From: Psychrobacter sp. JB385
Lineage (GTDB): Bacteria; Pseudomonadota; Gammaproteobacteria; Pseudomonadales; Moraxellaceae
Direction of reading: 5' to 3'
Length of the DNA: 64,000 nt
Assembly (NCBI RefSeq): GCF_900163785.1
Contig: NZ_FUKN01000001.1
Coordinates: forward strand, 62,001 to 126,000
Shown: positions 54,229 to 63,812 of the stretch, piece after piece
Layout of the letters: each line of letters starts with the position of its first letter
Numbering within the stretch: the first letter of the stretch is position 1
Translations under genes and position numbers: made by a program
Notes under the pieces: generated by a model
Databases searched by the model: none
The model's input: only the letters and a program-made list of their open reading frames with translations
What the model was told of the DNA's origin: nothing

Positions 54229-55077
54229 TTAGTCATCCCAAACAGGGCTATAGTCAGGATGTTCAATTTTGCGGCCATCAGAACGCGCTAAGCTGCCAAG
54301 CTTATCTAGTTCCTCTGCACTCAGCGCTACCTTAATAGCGTCTAGGTTTCCTTGCAAGTGATCAGGATTAGATGTTTTTGGAATAGCAACGCGATGCTTG
54401 TCAGACAAAATCCAAGCGAGCGATATCTGTGCAGGTGTTACGTTATGCTTATCGGCTATCTCTTTAATGATGTCATTATCAAAGACATCGCCACGAGCTA
54501 GTGGAGAGTAAGCTTCTAACAAAATATGATGGTTATTCAAAAAAGTCTGCAACGTATTTTGTTTGATAAACGGATGGAACTCAACTTGGTTGACGACAAT
54601 AGGGACATCAGCATATTTTTCTGCTTCAATGATATCGGCAATATTAAAATTAGAAACGCCAATATGTCGAGTCAAACCTTGCTTTTGTAGCTCGCATAAA
54701 GCAGGAATGGTCTCAGATAATGGAACACGATCATCAGGCCAATGCAGTAGTAATAAGTCTACATAATCTGTATCTAGGTCTTCTAAAGAACGCTTTGCCG
54801 CTTCTACCAATTTTTCTGGCTGAAACTTCATATCATCAGGAAAAATCTTAGTCGTCAAAAAGAATTTATCGCGAGCCACACCTGACTGCTTAATACCTTG
54901 TCCGACTTCTTTTTCATTGCCATACGCTTGAGCGGTATCAATGTGCTCATAGCCCATCTCTAACGCTTTTTTTACAACGGTAACGCAGTCTTGGCCAGTT
55001 GATTGCCAAGTACCCAAGCCCAGTACAGGGATGTTTGCTTTTCCAGCAGTACGCATATTATAAGTTTTAGCACTCAT
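54229..55077 (-). CDS. aldo/keto reductase
   Basis: The 282-residue TIM-barrel NADPH enzyme of the 2,5-diketo-D-gluconate reductase type shows the four catalytic positions: Asp and Tyr in DTAQAYGNE, Lys in LTTKIF, and His in LLLLHWPDD. The NADPH-binding end is IPKTSNPDHLQGNLDA. It reduces carbonyl compounds; substrate unknown. AAGGATAATAAT precedes the ATG. Single gene. Confidence 0.92.
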   Translation of the reverse strand: MSAKTYNMRTAGKANIPVLGLGTWQSTGQDCVTVVKKALEMGYEHIDTAQAYGNEKEVGQGIKQSGVARDKFFLTTKIFPDDMKFQPEKLVEAAKRSLEDLDTDYVDLLLLHWPDDRVPLSETIPALCELQKQGLTRHIGVSNFNIADIIEAEKYADVPIVVNQVEFHPFIKQNTLQTFLNNHHILLEAYSPLARGDVFDNDIIKEIADKHNVTPAQISLAWILSDKHRVAIPKTSNPDHLQGNLDAIKVALSAEELDKLGSLARSDGRKIEHPDYSPVWDD

Positions 55078-55430
55078 ATTATTATCCTTATTTATTGTGG
55101 TTATATAGTGTTTAATCTGCCTTAAACATGTGACTGATTAAATTCATCAGTAATTTTAATGTTCACAATGGCTTAACTTGGTTAAGCCATTGTTTGGCAT
55201 AGCTACTTATTTAGCCTGTCCACTATAGGAAAAAATCACTTAAAGTAAAAGAGTAGGTGACGGTTTCCTACAAAGGATAAACAGGTTGTAACGTCATTTT
55301 TGGTATCGGGTTAGCTCGTTTATAAATACAATGTCAAAGTCCGCACCATAAAAAACGCCCATCGCGTTGAGCAATGGGCGTTCAGACTCTAAAAGCTATG
55401 ATGGCTTCTAGCAGACTCTAAAATAAAAAA
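55078..55430. other. 353-base intergenic region
   Basis: Holds the aldo/keto reductase promoter (minus) and the metQ terminator at 55349-55382. No other feature. Confidence 0.4.
55349..55382 (-). terminator. terminator of metQ
   Basis: Stem AACGCCCAT with ATGGGCGTT. On the minus strand it is followed by TTTTTTATGG. Confidence 0.85.
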
Positions 55431-56390
55431 TTACTGTGCAGGCGCTTCTGCTGGTGCTGTGCTTGCAGCGGTGTCTGTATGAGCGCTATGATCCGTGCCC
55501 CAAATTTTTGGATACTTATAACCTGGGAAAGTTTCGTGAGCATACTTTTTGAATGCTTCTGAGTTATAAGCGTTGGTCACGTCCTCAACCCACTTTTTGC
55601 CCACGTCAGCAGACTTGATGGCTGACCAGTTAACATAAGCAAAGCTTGGCTCTTGGAATAACGCACTTGATAAATCAATACCAGAGTCAGTGGCATAGTT
55701 ACCATTGATAATAGCGAAATCGACTTCATCACGAGCACGCGGCAACTGAGCTGCTTCTAACTCAACGATATTGATGTCATATTTGCTGTTGTCAGCGATA
55801 TCCGTTTTTGATGCTGTCAATGGGTCGATATTGTCTTTTAGTTTGATCCAGCCAAGATCGTTCATCATAACAAGGGCACGAGCAAAGTTACTTGGATCAT
55901 TTGGTGCAGAAACACTCATGCCTTTATAGGCTTCATTAAGACTGGTCTTTTTACCAGAGTAGATACCAAGTGGCGCAGTTGGTACTTGGAAAGCTTCGAC
56001 CAAATCAAGATTGTTTTCTCTTTTGAAATTATCAAGATACGGTTTGTGCTGGAAAATGTTGATGTCCAAATCACCTTCTGCCAAGGCAAGGTTCGGGCGC
56101 ACATAATCAGTAAAAGCGACCAACTCAACTTCATAACCTTGTGCTTCAAGCGAGCTCTTAACTTGATTACGTACCATATCAGCAAAGTCGCCTTCGGTCG
56201 TGCCGATAACGATTTTTGTATGCTCAGGATCGATATCGCTCGCAGCAGTTTCGGCAGTAGCGCCTTCTGTCACAGGCTCTTTGGTGGCTTCTGGTGCTGA
56301 TGAGTTGCTGCAACCAACCAAGACTAGGCCTGATACGCCAACGGCAGCAAAAGCAGTCGCCAACTGACGGCTGATATCTGTTAATTTCAT
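55431..56390 (-). CDS. metQ: methionine-binding lipoprotein MetQ
   Basis: The 319-residue lipoprotein has its lipidation site at Cys27 (LVLVGC) and the NlpA/MetQ fold: IVIGTTEGDFADMVRNQVKS, DINIFQHKPYLDNF, and VSAPNDPSNFARALVM. A C-terminal ~20-residue Ala/Pro-rich tail follows. It binds D- or L-methionine at the outer face of the inner membrane. It is the third gene of metN-metI-metQ on the minus strand, 218 bases after metI. AAGGAAGTTCC precedes the ATG. Confidence 0.93.
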   Translation of the reverse strand: MKLTDISRQLATAFAAVGVSGLVLVGCSNSSAPEATKEPVTEGATAETAASDIDPEHTKIVIGTTEGDFADMVRNQVKSSLEAQGYEVELVAFTDYVRPNLALAEGDLDINIFQHKPYLDNFKRENNLDLVEAFQVPTAPLGIYSGKKTSLNEAYKGMSVSAPNDPSNFARALVMMNDLGWIKLKDNIDPLTASKTDIADNSKYDINIVELEAAQLPRARDEVDFAIINGNYATDSGIDLSSALFQEPSFAYVNWSAIKSADVGKKWVEDVTNAYNSEAFKKYAHETFPGYKYPKIWGTDHSAHTDTAASTAPAEAPAQ

Positions 56391-56608
56391 GGAACTTCCT
56401 TAATAAGAGAATAGAAGACAAAACCTGCCCATTAAAAAAGCAACATTATCATAATGCTGCTAAGTTAACGGATGTTAAATTAGTGACAAAATTAAAGGGT
56501 CTCAGTAACAAAGTCAAGCGTTTTGCTTAGGACAAATGCGCATTAAACCCTCGTATTTATTCATAATAAGAGTACATGATGCCTTCTTATTATTTTTTAT
56601 AAAGGAGG

Positions 56609-57295
56609 TTATCGTTTGTCCATACGGTTAGCCAACCAGTTGCCAGAGGCTTGAATCGAGATGACCATGATGGATAGCACAAGAACGATAAAAACCATAA
56701 CTTCTGTTTGATAACGATAATAGCCATAACGAATGGCCAAGTCACCTAGACCGCCGCCCCCAATCATACCTGCTGCGGCAGAATAAGATAGCAAGCTGAT
56801 ACAAAGGATCGTCACAGACAATATCAGACCAGAACGGGCTTCATTCAACAAAACTTTAATGATGGTCAAAGGACGTGCGCCCATTGATTCGGTCGCCTCA
56901 ATAATCCCGCGCGGTACTTCACGCAAGTTTTGCTCGACCAGACGGGCAAAATAAAACGAACCTGCGATGGCCAAAACTAAAGAGGCTGCGATTGGTCCGA
57001 TACCAGTACCTACGATAGCTTTGGTAAAAGGACTCATGGCAATCATCAAGATGACAAAAGGGAAGGCACGCATAAAGTTGGTGATACCGCCAAGCACACC
57101 GTATAAGGTTCTGTTTTGCAAAAACTGACGATCGCTTGATAAAAACAAAAACACACCAAACAAACCACCGATGACGATAGCGACTGTTGTAGAAATGCCG
57201 AGCATAATGAATGTATCAATAAAAGCATCCACAATCTCTTTGCGCAGCGCAAGCAACTTGTCTATAGAGGCGGATAATTCAGTACCAGTTAACAT
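56609..57295 (-). CDS. metI: methionine ABC transporter permease MetI
   Basis: The 228-residue permease (ATG 57295 after GGCAGGAGAAAT; an upstream in-frame start would overlap metN) has about five hydrophobic helices and the ABC coupling motif EATESMGARPLTIIKVLLNEA (EAA-type). Placed 19 bases after the metN stop, so co-translated. Forms the membrane channel with MetN. Confidence 0.93.
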   Translation of the reverse strand: MLTGTELSASIDKLLALRKEIVDAFIDTFIMLGISTTVAIVIGGLFGVFLFLSSDRQFLQNRTLYGVLGGITNFMRAFPFVILMIAMSPFTKAIVGTGIGPIAASLVLAIAGSFYFARLVEQNLREVPRGIIEATESMGARPLTIIKVLLNEARSGLILSVTILCISLLSYSAAAGMIGGGGLGDLAIRYGYYRYQTEVMVFIVLVLSIMVISIQASGNWLANRMDKR

Positions 57296-57314
57296 ATTTA
57301 TTTCTCCTGCCTCA

Positions 57315-58103
57315 TTAGTCCTCAACGACTAAGCCTTTGCCAATCTGGGTATTTGCCTGTATCAGACCGTCTTTTACTTCTGCCACTTCTAGCAACTTGC
57401 CTTGATGCAGTAAGGCGGCGCGATCACACAATCTACGAATCACGCTCATCTCATGGGTCACAATCACAATCGTCACGCCAAGTTGTTCATTGATATCGCG
57501 TAAACAGGTCAATAGACTGCGGGTCGTTGATGGATCAAGTGCGCTGGTTGGCTCATCAGCCAATAAGACTTTTGGGCTTGGTGCAATGGCTCGGGCAATA
57601 CCAACGCGCTGCTTTTGTCCCCCTGACAGCTGTGCAGGATAATGACCAGCACGATCTGTCAAATCGACAATCTCAAGGCATTCCATGACGCGCTTATGAA
57701 TATCACGACTGGGATAGCCTGACACAGTTAAATTAAAAGCTACGTTATCAAAAACGGTACGATTCGACATAAGGTTAAACTGCTGAAAAATCATACCAAT
57801 ATTGTGCCGAGCAAGACGTAAGTCTTTGGCAGACAATGTCGTCAAATCCGTCCCATCAATGATGACTTGACCTGAATCTGGACGTTCAAGCATATTAATC
57901 AAGCGTAATAGGGTCGATTTACCTGCGCCCGAATATCCCATTAGACCAAAGATTTCCCCTTGTTTTACAGCGAGAGACGTCGGCTCAACAGCAGTAAACC
58001 AATGTGGTTTGCCATCTTCGTTTTTGATTGATCGGTCGCTTAAAAAACTTTTGGTCACATCGTTTAAGACAATCATGTCATTCATGGAGGGCTCAAAATT
58101 CAA
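57315..58103 (-). CDS. metN: methionine ABC transporter ATP-binding protein MetN, short form
   Basis: The 262-residue ATPase has Walker A GYSGAGKST (56-64), signature LSGGQKQR, Walker B VLLADEPTSALDP and the switch His in IVTHE. It lacks the C-terminal NIL/ACT-like regulatory domain: MetN of E. coli has 343 residues with the methionine-sensing domain after the ATPase core, but here the protein stops about 30 residues after the H-loop (GKLLEVAEV…). Feedback inhibition of import by cytoplasmic methionine may therefore be absent. First gene of the operon. Confidence 0.92.
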   Translation of the reverse strand: MNFEPSMNDMIVLNDVTKSFLSDRSIKNEDGKPHWFTAVEPTSLAVKQGEIFGLMGYSGAGKSTLLRLINMLERPDSGQVIIDGTDLTTLSAKDLRLARHNIGMIFQQFNLMSNRTVFDNVAFNLTVSGYPSRDIHKRVMECLEIVDLTDRAGHYPAQLSGGQKQRVGIARAIAPSPKVLLADEPTSALDPSTTRSLLTCLRDINEQLGVTIVIVTHEMSVIRRLCDRAALLHQGKLLEVAEVKDGLIQANTQIGKGLVVED

Positions 58104-58341
58104 TAATTTTTTTAATAGTCATGAACGTATTGCTATGCCTCTTGAACCATATAAGAAGCCAACTCAATAACAATCGTCAATAACCCTATAATAAGGGGCG
58201 TTAATATAGCATATTATTCGGTGTTTTGGATATGCACATCCGCAACTGGCTTATGACCAATCGCTATTAGTGAGGAATGTTTTGAAAAGAGTAGGTGGTG
58301 GTGACAGCGTTAACGAACCATAGGTTTGATAACGCTACCCA

Positions 58342-60459
58342 TTAGTTATGCTGATGATAATGTGGGTCGTGTTTGACAGGGATGATAACCAAAAATCTTG
58401 TATGACCATTAACCGTGTCAGTAAGAATACGCCCTTGATGGGCGGTCACAATTTGTGAAACTAAGGACAAACCTAAGCCTGAGCCTTTGTTTTTTTGCTG
58501 CAACCGTACAAACGGACTGAACACTTCTTCACGTTTGTCCTCAGGAATACCTGTGCCTTCATCAATAACGGCCAGCACCGCATAATTTGGCATGGGACGT
58601 ACTGGCTCGGTTTTAGATTTTTTCAAATGCTTAGAAAATAAGCCTTCTTTGCGCGGTGCACTAGATGCTTCTTCGCCATTTTGAGCGCCATTCTTAGTCT
58701 CATTTTTGATGACTGCTGAATCAGCGATTGATTTGTTCGATTTGGGCGTAATATCGTTATTCTTTACAGTCGCATCTTTAGACGTAGCAATCGCTTTATC
58801 TTCAGTGACAATTGTCATTTGGCTGTGCGCAGATGTTTTGTCTTCAGGAACCGCTTTCCACATGACCTTTTTAATTTTACCAGTCAAATCGTTGGTGAAG
58901 TTATGATAGTCCGCAATCAATGACGATGTGCTATTGGACTTGAGTGAGTCCTTGGCTAAAGGTTTTGATGAATCTATATCAGACAGATTATCTTGAATAG
59001 AATCTCCTGAAACGGTACTGGCATCAGAGCTATTAGAGCTACTGTCTACGCTCACATCGGCACTGGCATCCTCTTCTAGTACAAGACTTTCGCCATTCTT
59101 ATAAAGAAGTGGTGCTGGCAATATTGCCATGGCTTCTGTTGTTTCAGCCTTCACTTTCTCAGTCGTGCTAGGTGTACCGTTGTGTTCTACAGTTTCATTG
59201 AGTTGATTTGGTTGTTCATAAGTGTCAAAGTCAGAACTGTTGTAATCTACAAAGCTGCTGCAAAGCACCGTTTGCAATAGATAGTCAGGAATAACATCTG
59301 CTTCATCGATGCTCTGAACGCCATACAACAATACCGTGACAGGCGGTTTGCCATGAAGCATGGCATTGGTCAACAAGTTACGAATCAAATGAGTCAGCAT
59401 CGATGGTTGACCATCGATCATGATGTGCTCACCAATCAAAGTGGCTTCAGGATAATGTTGACGCTCTTGATTCATCAGGTCATATAAATCTAAGCGCTCA
59501 ACTTGTTGCAAGGCATGACCAGCATCCAAACGGCTAACCAGCAAAATGCTTTCTACCAAATCATTAAGTCCTGATAAATCCCGATTGATTGCTTGGGCAC
59601 GTTTATCGAACTTTGCTTTGATATCGGTGGGCAATGGATCGGTCAGCATATCCATCATCTCTATTTGCAAGCGGATACGAGTGATGGGTGTACGCAATTC
59701 ATGCGAGGCATGCGCCAACAGTAAATTATTGGCATCGATAAGGTGTTCAATCTTTTGAGCGGCTTGGTTGAAACCACGTGCTAGCGAAGCAATCTCGTCA
59801 TTGCCCTGCGCGTTTACTCGTACGGTAAAATCACCATCTCCCAATTGTGCCATCTGCTGACTCATCTGATTGATACGCCAAGTGATGGTTCGTGCAATCA
59901 CCCACAGGACGCCTGCCATAATGATGAGCAAGAGTAGCGTACCCGTAAATAAATTTAGAGCAGCGGACAGTACAGGTTTTTTGGGCGGCAAACGTGATTC
60001 ATAGAGAAGCGTATAACCAGTGCTGCTATATACTTGAGCTTGCTTAGTAGGAGAGGTATCGGCAAACGAAGGAAAAACACGAGATAATAAAGAAGGCGGT
60101 GCTGGCAATTCAAGTGGTAGGTCACTATTGTCTGTTTGCATCAACAAATGACCTTCACTGTCATACAAACCCATCTTTGCTTGCAATGATTCATCAAAAA
60201 TATCAAAGCTCTTTTTGACCACCGCCAACATGAAGCGTGACTGTAAGCGGTTGTCTTTACTAACAGAAATATTCAGCTCATGCAAAAATGGGTCAATTTG
60301 ACCCAAAATCTGCGTGGCAAGGACTTCAGAGCGAATACCTGCATCTTTGTCATGGACAAGTTGTGTCAATAACACCATAGCAACGGCAAACAAGATAAGA
60401 GCCAGCATGACACTGGCAAATAGCTTGGCAAATACGGAACGAAATCCCAACTGCTGCAT
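58342..60459 (-). CDS. sensor histidine kinase with long insertion in its ATP-binding domain
   Basis: The 705-residue kinase has transmembrane helices near residues 13-35 and 166-189, flanking a periplasmic sensor, then HAMP (about 190-245). The phospho-acceptor is His253 in HASHELRTP. The ATP-binding domain contains the N box RNLLTNAMLHG (360-370), G1 DEGTGIP (633-639), and G2 GSGLGLSL. Between N box and G1 there are about 240 residues of Ser/Asp/Asn/Lys-rich, apparently disordered sequence, where a typical kinase has about 25. Encoded 24 bases after its response regulator, so operon. Sequence resembles RstB/CpxA-like kinases. Confidence 0.9.
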   Translation of the reverse strand: MQQLGFRSVFAKLFASVMLALILFAVAMVLLTQLVHDKDAGIRSEVLATQILGQIDPFLHELNISVSKDNRLQSRFMLAVVKKSFDIFDESLQAKMGLYDSEGHLLMQTDNSDLPLELPAPPSLLSRVFPSFADTSPTKQAQVYSSTGYTLLYESRLPPKKPVLSAALNLFTGTLLLLIIMAGVLWVIARTITWRINQMSQQMAQLGDGDFTVRVNAQGNDEIASLARGFNQAAQKIEHLIDANNLLLAHASHELRTPITRIRLQIEMMDMLTDPLPTDIKAKFDKRAQAINRDLSGLNDLVESILLVSRLDAGHALQQVERLDLYDLMNQERQHYPEATLIGEHIMIDGQPSMLTHLIRNLLTNAMLHGKPPVTVLLYGVQSIDEADVIPDYLLQTVLCSSFVDYNSSDFDTYEQPNQLNETVEHNGTPSTTEKVKAETTEAMAILPAPLLYKNGESLVLEEDASADVSVDSSSNSSDASTVSGDSIQDNLSDIDSSKPLAKDSLKSNSTSSLIADYHNFTNDLTGKIKKVMWKAVPEDKTSAHSQMTIVTEDKAIATSKDATVKNNDITPKSNKSIADSAVIKNETKNGAQNGEEASSAPRKEGLFSKHLKKSKTEPVRPMPNYAVLAVIDEGTGIPEDKREEVFSPFVRLQQKNKGSGLGLSLVSQIVTAHQGRILTDTVNGHTRFLVIIPVKHDPHYHQHN

Positions 60460-60483
60460 TAAACCATCTCTTTTATCAGATGC

Positions 60484-61206
60484 TTATACCTGATCTGTTG
60501 CAAATTGATAACCAACGCCACGTACGGTGATGATGCGTTTTGGCTGACGTGGATTGTCTTCAATCAAAGCACGCAAGCGCGAAATGTGTACGTCAATGGC
60601 ACGATCAATATTGTCTGAGCTGTCATCGTTTGGCATGGCTTGCCAAAGTTGCTCACGATTTAGTACTTTACCAGAATGTGTGGCAAAGTAATGCAATAAT
60701 TGAAACTGATGTGTCGTTAGACGAACAGGTTCATCATCGATGGTGACTTCATGGCTATCAGGGAACACGCTTAGGCGGCCAAATGTCAAACTGTCTGATT
60801 GACTATCTGCTTGATTGGGCTGCTCGTGTCGACGAATAACCGCACGAATACGTGCTAATAGCTCACGTGGCTCAAACGGTTTAGCGATATAATCGTCAGC
60901 ACCCATTTCAAGACCCAAGACGCGATCTGTCGTATCACCTTTCGCTGTTAACATGATGATTGGTACTTTATTGGTCATGTTGTTTTTGTTGCCACGAATT
61001 TTTTGACACACTTGCATGCCGTCCATATCAGGCAGCATCAAATCAAGTACGACCAAATCAATTTCACGTTCTTTGGCATCTAATAAATCAAGCCCTTCCT
61101 GACCAAGTCCTGCATGATGGACGTCGTAGTAATTCATGGTGAGATAGTCGCTGATGAGTTCAGCCAAATCAGGATCGTCTTCAATTAATAAAATTTGCTT
61201 GCTCAT
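60484..61206 (-). CDS. OmpR-family response regulator
   Basis: The 240-residue regulator has a receiver domain (acidic pocket near Asp10-Asp11, phospho-acceptor Asp55 in VVLDLMLPDMDG, Lys in IAKPFEP) and a C-terminal winged-helix DNA-binding domain (VRLTTHQFQLLHYFATH, then RAIDVHISRLRALIED). It is first in an operon with the histidine kinase. Similar to RstA/CpxR, but the target genes cannot be named. GAGGATAACCC precedes the ATG. Confidence 0.94.
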   Translation of the reverse strand: MSKQILLIEDDPDLAELISDYLTMNYYDVHHAGLGQEGLDLLDAKEREIDLVVLDLMLPDMDGMQVCQKIRGNKNNMTNKVPIIMLTAKGDTTDRVLGLEMGADDYIAKPFEPRELLARIRAVIRRHEQPNQADSQSDSLTFGRLSVFPDSHEVTIDDEPVRLTTHQFQLLHYFATHSGKVLNREQLWQAMPNDDSSDNIDRAIDVHISRLRALIEDNPRQPKRIITVRGVGYQFATDQV

Positions 61207-61498
61207 GGGTTATCCTCTAGTTGTTATAGTTACCAAAAGTGTCATATATCTGATGCGTTATATACCAAGTATTTCATAAAGATAATTTTAATCAATCAAT
61301 CTTTAAATTTTAAAATATGCAATAGGTATTAACACCCTAAAGTTAAACTCTCAAATAAGTATCAAAACATACAAAATGAGAAATCTAAATACTCGGTTAA
61401 TGACATATATAATACCGTTATATTGCCTAATTAGGCTGTTACAAAACAAGAGTGGGTTTGTTAATGTTTCTGTGTAATGTAACTGTCGATGCTATTAA

Positions 61499-62758
61499 TC
61501 AAGAAACGATAACTTTTTTACCATTAGAATCAATAGGTAAGTCGGCCAAACAAATCAGACTGTCATTACTAATCCCTGCAATTAAATATTGTTTTGTCGT
61601 GGGATTATATTCTACTACCTCAATAGGTCGACGCATCAAACGCTGATCTTGCCCAATAATCCATACATTGGCTGTCAAAGGTATCAATGGCTTATATGGT
61701 GGCTTGTGTAATTCTGCTAAGTCAACGTCATGAAGCGCCCGCTCGGGTACTATCGTACCCACATCTATTTGGCCATAATCCACGCGGCCTATGACTTTCA
61801 TGTTTGGTAGTAATGTGGCACGACTGGCTTTATTTTCAATCACATCCACATGCACTAAAAGCTTTTTTGGTTGACTGGTTACGGTCAGCTTGCTGATTTG
61901 ACCCGTAAAATTGTCGGATTGTCCATCCACTGAAAAATTGACAGTCTGACCAATCGAAAGCTGAGGCTTTGCTTGAATGGGCAATGTTGAGACAAAGTAC
62001 AACTGCGTTTCATCATTTAGCTGCAAAAGAGGCATACGAGCGGCGAGCTGTTCTCCAGCTTTGATGCTTAATCCTTGTACGCGCCCTTTAAAGCTCGCCC
62101 GTATTGTGACCAAGTTATACGGTGATTTTGAGTCGGATTCATTATCGCCATTATTGATTACATCATCTTTAACAGAGGTATTGTCATCGTTATCAGACAC
62201 AGAGGCATCTGATTCTTGTACATCAGACGACTTATCTTTAGCAGTCACAGATTTAGAGTTGTCACTATTCTCTGACTTTTCTGTATCAGTGGCCTCGCTC
62301 ATCAGCTCGCGTTCTTGAGGGCGCTTTGCTGCTGTGGTGGCGTTATTGTCGGTAGGGTTGGGTGAGGTTGCTTCACTGTCGTCTGAACGTACCCGTCGAA
62401 CAATGAGCAAGGGCATATCTTTTTCTACTAACTGGCCTTCAGTGACCAATACGTCCTCAATATTCATAGGATGCACAGTCATGAGCTTGATTTGTTTAAC
62501 AGGTTCAAGATTGCCTTGTAGTCCAATACTAGGCTGATAACGTGAGGGTTTTATACTTAATATATGGTCTAGAGCCATGGTGACGCTATCATCGGTAATC
62601 ACAAGAGGCGTATCTACAGTAGTACTGTCATCGCTCATCACAGATGCATCGGTAGGTGCAGAGGGCTGACAGGCAGCTAGTATCAAAGCACTCAGTAAGT
62701 AGGTGCTGTTTTTTAAAATTTGAGAAGCTGTCATTGCAGTCACCATCGTAGTCGTCAT
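61499..62758 (-). CDS. periplasmic adaptor-like lipoprotein (HlyD/RND MFP family) with disordered insertion
   Basis: The precursor (start uncertain: ATG 62758, or ATG 62734 with a GGTGA site) ends its signal peptide at LILAAC. After a short beta-domain, the lipoyl half-motif VTEGQLVEKDMPLLIV appears, followed by about 90 Asp/Ser/Asn/Lys-rich residues, and then the second half-motif YNLVTIRASFKGRVQGLSIKAG with EQLAARMPLLQL. The C-terminal part is beta-barrel (FTGQISKLTV). It therefore looks like an RND/ABC efflux adaptor whose helical hairpin has been replaced by a disordered segment. No inner-membrane pump gene adjoins, so its partner is elsewhere. Located near, but not in, the two-component operon. 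Confidence 0.75.
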   Translation of the reverse strand: MTTTMVTAMTASQILKNSTYLLSALILAACQPSAPTDASVMSDDSTTVDTPLVITDDSVTMALDHILSIKPSRYQPSIGLQGNLEPVKQIKLMTVHPMNIEDVLVTEGQLVEKDMPLLIVRRVRSDDSEATSPNPTDNNATTAAKRPQERELMSEATDTEKSENSDNSKSVTAKDKSSDVQESDASVSDNDDNTSVKDDVINNGDNESDSKSPYNLVTIRASFKGRVQGLSIKAGEQLAARMPLLQLNDETQLYFVSTLPIQAKPQLSIGQTVNFSVDGQSDNFTGQISKLTVTSQPKKLLVHVDVIENKASRATLLPNMKVIGRVDYGQIDVGTIVPERALHDVDLAELHKPPYKPLIPLTANVWIIGQDQRLMRRPIEVVEYNPTTKQYLIAGISNDSLICLADLPIDSNGKKVIVS

Positions 62759-63431
62759 TCTATTATATAGTAAATAGCGATGAGGGAATACGACTGCCAA
62801 ACCCTTATGCCGCCTACGAAGATAGCGTTTTCCGCACCAAGGCGCAATCGAAATAATCATGCTGCTATATTGGCTTCGCGGCTTTTATTACTGATGAGTA
62901 TCAATATTAGATTGCTAATGTCTGGAAAAAAATGAATAACTGTGCTAAAACAAGCTTAATGAAATATTACGATACATTTGTATTACAAAATAAAATTATT
63001 CAGCAATGTATTTTTCGTTTCTATATAATGCAAAAATATCATAAAGTTGTTATTTTTCTGATGTAAGCTTGTCGTCTTAGACGGAAGTAATAGTGAGAGA
63101 TGATAGTGATGCAATGTAGAGTGCGCTACAAGGTGTCAACAAATACGGTTGCTAGCGGCATGAATCAAAACGCCATTACTCCTCTAAAAAGCGAATAATC
63201 TGCTTCAATTTAGTAAGCTTCTTCAGAAAAAAGTGCGTATAGTAACCTATGTTGAAGCCGTATTTTAGAGGCAGACACTGACAGGGAATAAGTTCGCTGT
63301 CATAACTCATGGTAATGCAAGTTTGGCGGTTCACCGTTGCCTAATAATAAGTAGTAAGGCAGGTGGAAATAACCGTTGATATTTTGTATTGATAGATAGC
63401 ATTACGAATAAACAGTCGTTTATAGGACAAT
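62759..63431. other. 673-base intergenic region
   Basis: AT-rich spacer between the adaptor lipoprotein (minus) and pilG (plus), containing their promoters. I see no RNA gene, repeat or coding remnant in it. Confidence 0.4.
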
Positions 63432-63812
63432 ATGATGGAAAATAATTTTGATGGCTTAAAAGTAATGGTGATTGATGATTCAAAAACCATTCGCCGTACC
63501 GCAGAAACCTTGTTACAAAAAGCAGGTTGTGAAGTAGTGACCGCGATTGACGGTTTTGACGCTTTAGCAAAAATTGTTGATAACAATCCAGATATTATTT
63601 TTGTCGACATCATGATGCCGCGATTAGATGGCTATCAAACGTGTGCGTTAATAAAGAACAATCCAGATTATGCTAACAAACCCGTCATTATGTTGTCGTC
63701 TAAAGATGGTTTGTTTGACAAAGCCAGAGGCCGTATTGTTGGGTCTGATGAATATTTGACTAAGCCATTTAGTAAAGATGAGTTGTTTGAGGCAATTAAT
63801 CAGTACCGCTAG
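63432..63812 (+). CDS. pilG: twitching-motility response regulator PilG
   Basis: A 126-residue stand-alone receiver domain: acidic pair Asp15-Asp16, phospho-acceptor Asp59 (IIFVDIMMPRLDG), and Lys near the end in YLTKPFSKDEL. The sequence FDGLKVMVIDDSKTIRRTAE and FDKARGRIVGSDEYLTKPF closely matches PilG of Pseudomonas and Acinetobacter, which works with the Pil-Chp chemosensory system to control type IV pilus extension. ATAGGACAAT precedes the start. The window ends soon after it; pilH or pilI may follow. Confidence 0.93.
   Translation: MMENNFDGLKVMVIDDSKTIRRTAETLLQKAGCEVVTAIDGFDALAKIVDNNPDIIFVDIMMPRLDGYQTCALIKNNPDYANKPVIMLSSKDGLFDKARGRIVGSDEYLTKPFSKDELFEAINQYR

Noticed and set aside
58104..58341. 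SAM riboswitch upstream of metN
   Set aside because: I looked for S-box/SAM-II motifs and found none.
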